Origin: Clostridia bacterium
GTDB lineage: Bacteria; Bacillota_A; Clostridia; Christensenellales; CAG-138
DNA length: 12,665 bases
Assembly: GCA_017459315.1 (NCBI GenBank)
Contig: JAFUDD010000406.1
Span: 1 to 12,665, forward strand
Reading direction: 5' to 3'
Numbering within the stretch: the first letter of the stretch is position 1; each line of letters starts with the position of its first letter. The notes below the pieces were generated by a model, which worked only from the letters and a program-made list of their open reading frames with translations, was not told where the DNA came from and did not search any database. The position numbers and the translations under genes were made by a program. Of this stretch, positions 1 to 7,108 are shown piece after piece.

Positions 1-22
1 TATCCAACTGAGCTAATGGCGC
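1..22 (-). tRNA. tRNA gene, 5' part only (probably tRNA-Arg)
   Basis: Read on the minus strand, the first 22 bases give a 7-base acceptor strand GCGCCAT, then TA at positions 8-9, the D-stem arm GCTC and the D-loop start AGTTGGATA. This is the canonical start of a bacterial tRNA. The rest, including the anticodon, lies before the window start, so identity cannot be read. The GCGCCAT acceptor together with the GGATA D-loop resembles tRNA-Arg genes of Clostridia, which is an inference from memory of the family. I see no convincing promoter just upstream (about 23-60), so it may be part of a tRNA cluster or have a weak promoter. Confidence 0.8.
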
Positions 23-161
23 AAAGGTTATTCGATTTTCAAAACTGCAGCGGCAATCATGGAACGGTTCCGATAGCGCCGCACGCTGTATCATTTTGGA
101 AAGTTGCCCCTTCGGATTAGCAGGCAAACCCTCTATCCTTCTGCGCTGCAAAGACATGCGC

Positions 162-183
162 CCGCCCGGCGGGTGCCGGGCGG
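162..183 (-). terminator. strong hairpin downstream of apt, possible terminator
   Basis: On the minus strand, 43 bases after the apt stop codon, CCGCCCGGC (183-175) pairs with GCCGGGCGG (170-162) around a 4-base loop, a perfect 9-bp GC-rich stem. The bases that follow (GCGCATGTCTTTG) are not a clean U-tract, so this is either a weak intrinsic terminator or a 3'-end stabilising hairpin of the apt transcript. No other terminator-like structure lies between apt and the tRNA. Confidence 0.45.
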
Positions 184-226
184 AAAGGGTCATGCGCCGG
201 GTATGGCGGCGATGATGGGCAGAAAA

Positions 227-739
227 TCAATACTGCAGGATCGTATCGACTGGACAGTCCTTCAGGGTTTCACGGCCGGGGAGGTCGCAAAGCTCGATGA
301 CAAAGCAGCAATCGACGACGATGCCGCCCGCCTTTTCGCACAGCTTCGCGCAGGCAAGCGCGGTGCCGCCGGTGGCAAGCAGATCGTCCACGATCGCGAC
401 ACGCTGGCCGGGCTTGATCGAATCCACATGGATCTGCAGCTCGTCGGTGCCGTATTCGAGAGCGTATTCATGGCTGATCGTCTTATACGGGAGCTTGCCG
501 GGCTTGCGGGCGAGCACAAGGCCGACGTTGAGCGCGCGCGCGAGCGCGGCGCTGAAAATAAAGCCGCGTGCCTCGGGGCCGACGACGACATCCACTTTCT
601 TTTCCTTCAGCTTTGCAGCCATTTGGTCGATCAGCTCGCGGAAGCCCTCCGGATCGGCAATAAGCGGCGTAATGTCGCGGAACAGAATGCCCTCCTTCGG
701 GAAATCGGGAATGCTGCGCACAAGAGACTTGAGATCCAT
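227..739 (-). CDS. apt: adenine phosphoribosyltransferase
   Basis: A 170-residue protein, the usual length for Apt. It converts adenine plus PRPP to AMP and pyrophosphate in the cytoplasm (purine salvage). The N-terminus MDLKSLVRSIPDFPKEGILFRDITPL is the family signature, the loop GPEARGF is at 54-60, and the PRPP-binding motif VAIVDDLLATGGT is at 114-126, with the two acidic residues D118 and D119. The frame stays open far upstream, but ATG at 739 is chosen because a perfect GGAGG sits 4 bases before it and family homology begins exactly there. It is transcribed alone, divergently from cysK, with its own promoter at about 806-834. All key residues are present and nothing looks damaged. Certain for family and function. 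Confidence 0.96.
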   Translation of the reverse strand: MDLKSLVRSIPDFPKEGILFRDITPLIADPEGFRELIDQMAAKLKEKKVDVVVGPEARGFIFSAALARALNVGLVLARKPGKLPYKTISHEYALEYGTDELQIHVDSIKPGQRVAIVDDLLATGGTALACAKLCEKAGGIVVDCCFVIELCDLPGRETLKDCPVDTILQY

Positions 740-751
740 AACTCCTCCTTG

Positions 752-768
752 GGAAAGCCGGGCTTTCC
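752..768 (-). promoter_or_regulatory. 17-bp near-perfect palindrome in the apt 5' UTR
   Basis: GGAAAGCC at 752-759 and GGCTTTCC at 761-768 are exact reverse complements around one central base. In the apt transcript this gives a 7-bp hairpin with a 3-base loop, ending about 8 bases before the GGAGG ribosome site. It may be a DNA operator downstream of the start of transcription or an RNA element near the ribosome site. The regulator is not identifiable from the sequence. Confidence 0.5.
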
Positions 769-805
769 GAAAATCAAAACTGTTCCGCTCCAAACGGACC
801 CATAC

Positions 806-834
806 AGTATACCACCTTTTCCTGCGGATGGGAA
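806..834 (-). promoter_or_regulatory. apt promoter
   Basis: On the minus strand a good -10 box TATACT (811-806) lies 17 bases after a weaker -35 box TTCCCA (834-829). Transcription would begin near 799, giving a 5' UTR of about 60 bases that contains the palindrome at 752-768 and the strong ribosome site. Confidence 0.55.
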
Positions 835-923
835 GCATTTTTTTCAAACCGCCCGGAATTTGCATACAGGCGCTGCAATGATTTGTAACGTCTTCTATTT
901 TCGCGTTTCTTTTCATTTTTCCC

Positions 924-951
924 TTGACAGCCGCGCAAAACCGCATATAAT
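924..951 (+). promoter_or_regulatory. promoter of the cysK leader
   Basis: A consensus -35 TTGACA (924-929) and a consensus -10 TATAAT (946-951) are separated by 16 bases. Transcription would begin near 958, about 318 bases before the cysK start codon, so the transcript has a long leader. With both boxes perfect, control is likely to be exerted after initiation, in the leader. Confidence 0.85.
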
Positions 952-983
952 AATATATAATCAAGTGAAAGGAACGGAGCAAA

Positions 984-1058
984 ATGAAGCGTTGGGCAAG
1001 CCGAATGATGAGCGCGTGTTGTATGCGCTGTGTTTGCCATGCCCCCGCGTTCCTGTAA
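984..1058 (+). CDS. Cys-rich leader peptide upstream of cysK (24 aa)
   Basis: A small frame of 24 codons begins 26 bases after the predicted transcription start, with GGAG at 976-979 as ribosome site. The peptide begins MKRWASRM and then carries MSACCMRCVCHA: four Cys codons (1017, 1020, 1029, 1035) within seven codons, a strong enrichment in such a short frame. The TAA stop (1056-1058) is 33 bases before a rho-independent terminator, and the next full gene makes cysteine. This is the layout of an amino-acid attenuator leader (as in trp and his leaders), here sensing charged tRNA-Cys. Cys-rich leader peptides ahead of sulfur genes are known in actinobacteria; I do not recall this one. Expression as a peptide is inferred, not shown. 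Confidence 0.65.
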   Translation: MKRWASRMMSACCMRCVCHAPAFL

Positions 1059-1096
1059 GCCGCAACAGACGAGTTGTTTTCGTAACGGTTGATCGG
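1017..1096 (+). promoter_or_regulatory. predicted competing pairings of a cysteine attenuator
   Basis: Segment 1, the paired Cys codons, contains TGTTG (1017-1021). Segment 2, just after the leader stop, contains CCGCAACA (1060-1067). Segment 3 is GTTGATCGG (1088-1096), which overlaps the 5' arm of the terminator. CAACA of segment 2 is complementary to TGTTG of segment 1. CCGCAAC of segment 2 can pair with GTTG...CGG of segment 3 (7 pairs, a 2-base bulge at 1092-1093). A ribosome stalled at the Cys codons would leave segment 2 free to hold segment 3 and prevent termination; a ribosome finishing at the stop would cover segment 2 and allow termination. The pairings were worked out by hand without energies. 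Confidence 0.45.
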
Positions 1097-1123
1097 ACGC
1101 CGACGGGGCGATCCGATCTTTTT
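1091..1123 (+). terminator. rho-independent terminator in the cysK leader (attenuator)
   Basis: GATCGGA (1091-1097) pairs with TCCGATC (1112-1118), and inside it CGCC (1098-1101) pairs with GGCG (1107-1110), leaving one bulged A and a 5-base loop. Five T residues follow immediately (1119-1123). This is a complete intrinsic terminator placed 150 bases before cysK, inside its transcript. It only makes sense as a conditional terminator, since no full-length gene precedes it on this strand. Confidence 0.8.
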
Positions 1124-1174
1124 ATGCGCGAATTTCCCGCGCTGCAGCCGACAATGTCTTGATAGGAGGCGCCT

Positions 1175-1261
1175 ATGCGATGCCCTTTGTTCCCCGGCTT
1201 TCGATGTAGCCCGCGACCGGACTGCTCCCCCGTTCCCCCATCGACCAAAATAAAAGCATAA
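1175..1261 (+). CDS. second small open reading frame in the cysK leader (28 aa)
   Basis: An ATG 5 bases after a perfect GGAGG (1165-1169) opens 28 codons that begin [11 protein letters not shown] and contain three Cys codons and eight prolines. The TAA stop (1259-1261) ends just before the cysK ribosome site AAGGAG (1261-1266), so translation could be coupled to cysK. Its ribosome site and start codon lie in a palindrome (AGGCGCCT at 1167-1174). The product resembles no protein I know; the strong ribosome site is the only evidence. It may be a second sensor or a chance frame. Confidence 0.4.
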   Translation: MRCPLFPGFRCSPRPDCSPVPPSTKIKA

Positions 1262-1275
1262 AGGAGATTTTTACC

Positions 1276-2208
1276 ATGTCTGCTATACATTCCGCCATTA
1301 CCGAACTGATCGGCAAAACGCCGCTCGTCGAACTGACCCATATCGAAAAGGAAGAAAACCTCGGCGCAAAGGTTGTTGCCAAGCTCGAATACTTCAATCC
1401 CGCAGGCTCGGTGAAGGATCGTATCGCCTACGCGATGGTGCTTGACGCCGAAGAACGCGGCTTGTTAAAACCCGGCGCAACGATCATTGAGCCGACCTCC
1501 GGCAACACGGGCATCGGCCTTGCGTCGGTGGCGGCAGCGCGCGGATACCATTTGATCCTGACAATGCCGGAGACCATGTCGGTCGAGCGGCGACAGCTTG
1601 CCAAGGCCTACGGCGCGGAAATCGTGCTGACCGAAGGCGCTAAAGGCATGAAGGGCGCGATTGCCAAGGCCGAGGAGCTGCACGCTTCGATCCCCGGCAG
1701 CCTGATCGCGGGGCAGTTCACGAACCCCGCCAACCCGAAGATGCATTACCATACGACCGGCCCGGAAATTTGGGCGGACACCGACGGCAAGGTGGATATC
1801 TTCGTCGCAGGCGTCGGCACCGGCGGCACGCTGACCGGCACCGGTACGTTCTTGAAGGAGCAGAATCCGAACGTGAAGGTCGTTGCGGTCGAGCCGGATG
1901 GTTCGCCGGTGCTGTCGAAGGGCGTTTCCGGCCCGCATAAGATTCAGGGCATCGGCGCGGGCTTTGTGCCCGACGTGCTGAACACCGCGATTTACGACGA
2001 GATCATCCCGGTCGCCAACGAGGACGCATTTGCCACGGGCAAGCGGATCGGCAAAACCGAGGGTTTCCTTGTCGGCATCAGCTCCGGCGCGGCGGCTTTT
2101 GCGGCGATCCAGCTTGCCAAGCGTCCCGAAAACGCAGGCAAGACCATCGTCGTTCTGCTGCCGGATACCGGCGAACGGTATCTGTCCACGCCGCTGTTTG
2201 CAGATTGA
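1276..2208 (+). CDS. cysK: cysteine synthase A (O-acetylserine sulfhydrylase)
   Basis: A 310-residue PLP enzyme that makes L-cysteine and acetate from O-acetyl-L-serine and sulfide in the cytoplasm, the last step of cysteine synthesis. The PLP lysine is K47 in NPAGSVKDR (41-49). The substrate loop TSGNTG is at 74-79, the PLP phosphate loop GTGGT at 181-185, and SSGA at 269-272 near the pyridine nitrogen site. The length matches CysK, and there is no C-terminal CBS domain as in cystathionine beta-synthases. Start: ATG at 1276 with AAGGAG 9 bases before it. It is a single-gene transcript with a regulated leader (984-1123) and a terminator right after. It could act on related substrates (CysM-like), but the motifs favour CysK. 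Confidence 0.96.
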   Translation: MSAIHSAITELIGKTPLVELTHIEKEENLGAKVVAKLEYFNPAGSVKDRIAYAMVLDAEERGLLKPGATIIEPTSGNTGIGLASVAAARGYHLILTMPETMSVERRQLAKAYGAEIVLTEGAKGMKGAIAKAEELHASIPGSLIAGQFTNPANPKMHYHTTGPEIWADTDGKVDIFVAGVGTGGTLTGTGTFLKEQNPNVKVVAVEPDGSPVLSKGVSGPHKIQGIGAGFVPDVLNTAIYDEIIPVANEDAFATGKRIGKTEGFLVGISSGAAAFAAIQLAKRPENAGKTIVVLLPDTGERYLSTPLFAD

Positions 2209-2226
2209 CAAAACGGAAAGGTATAG

Positions 2227-2259
2227 AAAAGCTGTCGGGCGCGCACCTGACAGCTTTTT
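2227..2259. terminator. bidirectional terminator between cysK and gdhA
   Basis: AAAAGCTGTC (2227-2236) pairs with GACAGCTTTT (2249-2258). On the plus strand five T residues (2255-2259) end the cysK transcript; on the minus strand the A-run 2227-2230 supplies the T-run for gdhA. One structure thus serves both converging genes. Confidence 0.85.
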
Positions 2260-2337
2260 CGTTATGATCGCCGGGCAAAGCCCGATTCAGCCGACGCCAC
2301 AGGCTTCGATGCAGCCCATGCATAGCATGGCTTTCGC

Positions 2338-3924
<1,587 letters not shown>

Positions 3925-3956
3925 TTACTGCGTCGCCGGTTTCTGTTGAATAGTTC

Positions 3957-3992
3957 TGTATTGAGTTGTTATGTATTGAGTTGTTATGTATT
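3957..3992 (+). repeat. 15-bp tandem repeat, 2.4 copies
   Basis: The unit TGTATTGAGTTGTTA occurs twice without a mismatch (3957-3971 and 3972-3986), followed by the first six bases of a third copy (3987-3992). The unit is AT-rich in a GC-rich region. It lies 180-215 bases before the MBOAT operon promoter and 150 or more bases behind the gdhA promoter. It may be a set of regulator sites in helical phase (15 bp is one and a half turns) or simple slippage. Confidence 0.75.
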
Positions 3993-4011
3993 ATATAGCG
4001 TGCGGTTTTCG

Positions 4012-4045
4012 GACGGCGGAAATCCCGCCGTCGGAATATCCGACG
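4012..4045 (+). repeat. two mutually exclusive hairpins
   Basis: GACGGCGG (4012-4019) pairs with CCGCCGTC (4025-4032), an 8-bp stem with a 5-base loop. CGTCGGA (4029-4035) pairs with TCCGACG (4039-4045), a 7-bp stem with a 3-base loop. They share 4029-4032, so only one can form fully at a time. No T-run follows either, so neither is a terminator by itself. Confidence 0.5.
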
Positions 4046-4149
4046 ACGGAGAACTCGTAGGGTCGGGGATTTGTGTAAAATCCATTCGTCCGAAAATCCA
4101 CATCTTTGTAAACAATCCCCCGCACGGGGCCTGTGAAAAGCCTGCGCGG

Positions 4150-4178
4150 TTGCTTTTTCGGGGGTCGCATGGTATAAT
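4150..4178 (+). promoter_or_regulatory. promoter of the MBOAT operon
   Basis: -35 TTGCTT (4150-4155) and a consensus -10 TATAAT (4173-4178) are 17 bases apart. Transcription would begin near 4185, only about 23 bases before the first start codon, so there is no room for a leader device; any control should act on the promoter or upstream DNA. Confidence 0.8.
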
Positions 4179-4207
4179 ATTATGATTTTTGTCGAAGGGC
4201 AAACGAT

Positions 4208-5641
4208 ATGGTCTTTTCGAGTACGACATTTTTATTCCTGTTTTTGCCGGCGCTGCTGCTCCTGTATTTTATCGGCAAGGATATCCGGTGGCGCAACGGC
4301 GTGCTTTTGGCGTTCTCCGTTTTGTTTTACAGCGTCGGCGAGCCGGTTTGGGTGTTCGGCATGCTCGTCGTCACGCTCGTCAACTGGTATCTGGCGCTTG
4401 TGATCGACCGCAAAAAAAATAAGCGGCTGCGGAAAATCCTGCTCGCCGCTGCGGTCGTCGTGTCGCTTGTGCTGCTGGTCTGGTTCAAGTATGCGGCGTT
4501 CCTTGTGAACACGCTGATGGCGCTGTTCGGCGCGGCATACCGGATGTCGGAGCAGCATCTTCCCATCGGCATCTCGTTCTATACGTTTCAGGTGTTGACC
4601 TATACGGTCGATGTATATCGCAAAAAGGCCAAGCCGCAGACGAGCCCCGCGCGGGCGCTGCTGTATATCTCCTGCTTCCCGCAGCTGATCGCGGGGCCGA
4701 TCGTACAGTATGCGGACGTGGCCGACGCCCTCGCACACCGCAAGACCACGCCGGTCGCGTTCTACACCGGGATGCGGCGGTTTGTAATCGGGCTTGCGAA
4801 AAAGATCCTGCTGGCGAACATTGCCGGGCAGATTTTGGAGGAAACGCAGCTCGCCGGACAGGGCGCGGCGCTGTCCTTCCTCGGCGCGTGGCTGAGCGCG
4901 ATCCTCTACGCGATGCAGCTGTATTTCGATTTTTCCGCCTATTCGGATATGGCCATCGGCCTCGGCAAGGTGTTCGGCTTCCGGTATAAAGAGAACTTTG
5001 ACTACCCCTATATCGCCGCTTCGATCACCGAGTTCTGGCGGCGGTGGCACATGAGCCTTTCCGGGTTCTTCCGCGATTACGTCTATATCCCGCTCGGCGG
5101 CAACCGCAAGGGTGCGGCGCGGCAGATTTTGAACCTTGCCATCGTATGGAGTCTGACCGGGCTTTGGCACGGCGCAAGCTGGAACTTCGTGCTGTGGGGC
5201 GTATACTACTTTGCCCTGCTCGTGCTGGAACGCTTTGTGCTGAAGGCGGCTTTGGACAAGCTGCCGAAAGCCTTGCGGCACGTATTGACGATGCTGCTTG
5301 TGCTGATCGGGTGGGTGCTGTTCTACTACACCGACTTTGCGGCTCTCTGGCAGCACGTCCTGGCGCTGTTCGGCATGTCCAATGCGGGCGGCTTCGGCCT
5401 TGCGCCGCTGTGGGACGACAAGCTCGTTGCCGTGCTGCAAAAGTACACGGTGCTGCCGCTGTTGATGGCGGTCTGCTGCGGGCCGGTGCTGCCGTGGGTC
5501 AAGACATGGACGGAAAAAACCGAGCGCCGGCGCCGCGTGTTCGATGCGCTCGCCACCGTCGCAGCGACCGGGCTTTTGGCGCTGTCCGTCGTCTTTTTGA
5601 TGGGACAGACCTACAATCCGTTTATCTATTTCCGTTTTTAA
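4208..5641 (+). CDS. MBOAT family membrane O-acyltransferase (AlgI-like)
   Basis: A 477-residue polytopic membrane protein with many hydrophobic helices (for example 6-22, 32-50, 76-92, 307-345, 357-374, 450-466). It carries the MBOAT core: LPIGISFYTFQ (118-128), the ISCFPQLIAGPI segment (154-165), FDFSAYSDMAIG (240-251), FWRRWHMSLSGFFRDY (276-291) with H281, and LWHGASWNF (319-327) with the probable catalytic H321. AlgI, PatA and DltB relatives pass an acyl group from a cytoplasmic donor across the membrane for surface polymers. Start: ATG 4208 with AAGGG 8 bases before it. It is first in an operon; the DHHW gene follows after 10 bases, as in AlgI-AlgJ/AlgX pairs, which argues for exopolysaccharide or wall polymer acetylation. 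The acyl group and polymer are not identifiable. Confidence 0.93.
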   Translation: MVFSSTTFLFLFLPALLLLYFIGKDIRWRNGVLLAFSVLFYSVGEPVWVFGMLVVTLVNWYLALVIDRKKNKRLRKILLAAAVVVSLVLLVWFKYAAFLVNTLMALFGAAYRMSEQHLPIGISFYTFQVLTYTVDVYRKKAKPQTSPARALLYISCFPQLIAGPIVQYADVADALAHRKTTPVAFYTGMRRFVIGLAKKILLANIAGQILEETQLAGQGAALSFLGAWLSAILYAMQLYFDFSAYSDMAIGLGKVFGFRYKENFDYPYIAASITEFWRRWHMSLSGFFRDYVYIPLGGNRKGAARQILNLAIVWSLTGLWHGASWNFVLWGVYYFALLVLERFVLKAALDKLPKALRHVLTMLLVLIGWVLFYYTDFAALWQHVLALFGMSNAGGFGLAPLWDDKLVAVLQKYTVLPLLMAVCCGPVLPWVKTWTEKTERRRRVFDALATVAATGLLALSVVFLMGQTYNPFIYFRF

Positions 5642-5651
5642 GAGGTACGCC

Positions 5652-7097
5652 ATGGGACGCAAAATTTCCTTTATTCTCGCCTACTGGTGGTGCATGGCGC
5701 TGCTCGTGCTCGGATTGATCCCGCTTTTCCTGGGCAACAAGGAGGGCGGCGTATCCGAAGCCGAAAACCGCACGCTGCAGGCCGCGCCGACGTTCTCGGT
5801 CGGCAAGTGGTTCGACGGCTCGTTTATGAGCGAGCTCGAAGCCTACCTGTCCGATCAGATGCTGGGCCGCGACCGGATCCTCAAAACCTCACGCGGGATC
5901 CTGGACGTGTTCAACGTCACAAGCGAGCAGGATCGGCTGCTGAGAGCCGACCTTGACGCCGAGCTGGACGAAATGGCCAACGCAGGCGCAGACGCCGAGC
6001 CGCTGCCGGACGAGCCGGAGGAGCCGGATGCGTCCGTCCCCGCCGCGCCGGAGGTGTGGAGCATCACGATCACGACTGAGACCACGCCCGAGGCCGCCGC
6101 GCCGACCGTTCCGCCCGAAGCGACAGCGACCGAAACCCCGTCCCCGGCGGCAAACGAGCCGACGCCCGTGCCGACCGTCGATCCGTCCGTGAAGGACCTT
6201 TCGATCACGCGCAAGTTTGCCTTGATCCGCGCCGACGGCTCGACGACCGCACGGTTCCGGTTCGGACAGGAGGCGATGGAAAAGACCATTGCTTCGCTGA
6301 ACGCCTACCGTGACGCGCTCCCCGAAACCGGCAGCGTGATCTTCACCTATATCCCCTACTCCTACGATGCCAACGAATGGCTGTTCGATACGAACAAATA
6401 CAGCGGCTGGATGAGCGACGTGGAGCCGACGATCCAGGCGAACGTGAAGGACGGCGTCTACGTCTATTCGACCGTGGAGGAATTAAGGGATCACATGGCC
6501 GTGGGCGAGCCCGTCTACTACAAGGTCGATCACCATTGGTCGGGGCTCGGCGCGTACTATATGCAGCGGCTGATGATGCGCTCCTGGGGCGTGCCGTCCA
6601 CCGACTATCAGGACTATGAATACACCGTGCACGAGGGGTTCCGAGGCTCGCTGTCGAGCAAGGTGTCCTCGTCGCTGTCCGACCGGCTCGAGGTGCCGGC
6701 CGCGCTTGCGCCGACGCATGCGTACGTTTACCGCAAGCTGAACGTGCGCGTCCGCGAATGCCGTTACATGGAGCCGGAGCGCGTATCCTATTCCGCCTTC
6801 CTCGGCGGCACGCACGACCCGTTCTATGTCGCAGAGACCGGGTTTCACACCGGGCATGCGGCGCTGGTGATCTGCGACTCGTTCGGCAACGCGTTCGTGC
6901 CGTATATTGCGCCGTACTACGACCGCGTGTGCCTCGTTGACCTCAGAGATACGCACACGTTCGTGACCGGCGGAGGCGGCGCGCCGCTGCGCGATTACTT
7001 CAAGGAATTCGGGATCGACGACGTATACTTCATCGTGTCGCGCGGGACGGGCATTCTCTCGTCCTACATGCAGTACACGGTGCGAAAGTATCTGTGA
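5652..7097 (+). CDS. DHHW family membrane-anchored acyltransferase partner (AlgX/AlgJ-like)
   Basis: A 481-residue protein with one N-terminal membrane anchor (about 7-28) and an extracellular body. The family signature after the anchor is present (SEAENRTL at 35-42, then FMSELEAYLSDQMLGRDRIL). A low-complexity linker rich in P, T, A and E spans about 111-180. The catalytic motifs are DHHWSGLGAYY (293-303) and CDSFGN (408-413). In AlgJ/AlgX the equivalent D-H pair and the Ser of the SGNH-like fold form the triad, so D293, H295 and S410 are candidates. It likely takes the acyl group delivered by the MBOAT protein and puts it on a surface polymer. Start: ATG 5652, AGAGGT upstream. It ends 11 bases before the third gene. 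The family is clear; the substrate is unknown. Confidence 0.88.
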   Translation: MGRKISFILAYWWCMALLVLGLIPLFLGNKEGGVSEAENRTLQAAPTFSVGKWFDGSFMSELEAYLSDQMLGRDRILKTSRGILDVFNVTSEQDRLLRADLDAELDEMANAGADAEPLPDEPEEPDASVPAAPEVWSITITTETTPEAAAPTVPPEATATETPSPAANEPTPVPTVDPSVKDLSITRKFALIRADGSTTARFRFGQEAMEKTIASLNAYRDALPETGSVIFTYIPYSYDANEWLFDTNKYSGWMSDVEPTIQANVKDGVYVYSTVEELRDHMAVGEPVYYKVDHHWSGLGAYYMQRLMMRSWGVPSTDYQDYEYTVHEGFRGSLSSKVSSSLSDRLEVPAALAPTHAYVYRKLNVRVRECRYMEPERVSYSAFLGGTHDPFYVAETGFHTGHAALVICDSFGNAFVPYIAPYYDRVCLVDLRDTHTFVTGGGGAPLRDYFKEFGIDDVYFIVSRGTGILSSYMQYTVRKYL

Positions 7098-7108
7098 GGG
7101 CGGCGCGT

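Noticed and set aside
61..71. GGAACGGTTCC palindrome near the tRNA
   Set aside because: Short, not placed relative to a recognisable promoter, and easily met by chance.
104..1162. Long plus-strand frame over apt and the cysK leader (352 codons)
   Set aside because: It is the antisense of apt in its first 640 bases, has no ribosome site or family features, and the region beyond is better explained by a promoter, leader peptide and terminator.
1124..1275. T-box, S-box (SAM) or other known riboswitch in the cysK leader
   Set aside because: No T-box sequence (TGGNACCGCG-like) and no SAM aptamer core was found; the small Cys-rich frame explains the terminator better.
4136..4158. AAAAGC...GCTTTTT resembling a terminator just before the MBOAT operon
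   Set aside because: Only a 6-bp A/T-heavy stem with a 10-base loop, and the 3' arm is the -35 region of a good promoter. Might be incidental.
4232..5662. Minus-strand frame antisense to the MBOAT gene (476 codons)
   Set aside because: Composition is dominated by R, H, Q and P with no domain; the plus strand has a clear membrane acyltransferase with ribosome site and promoter.
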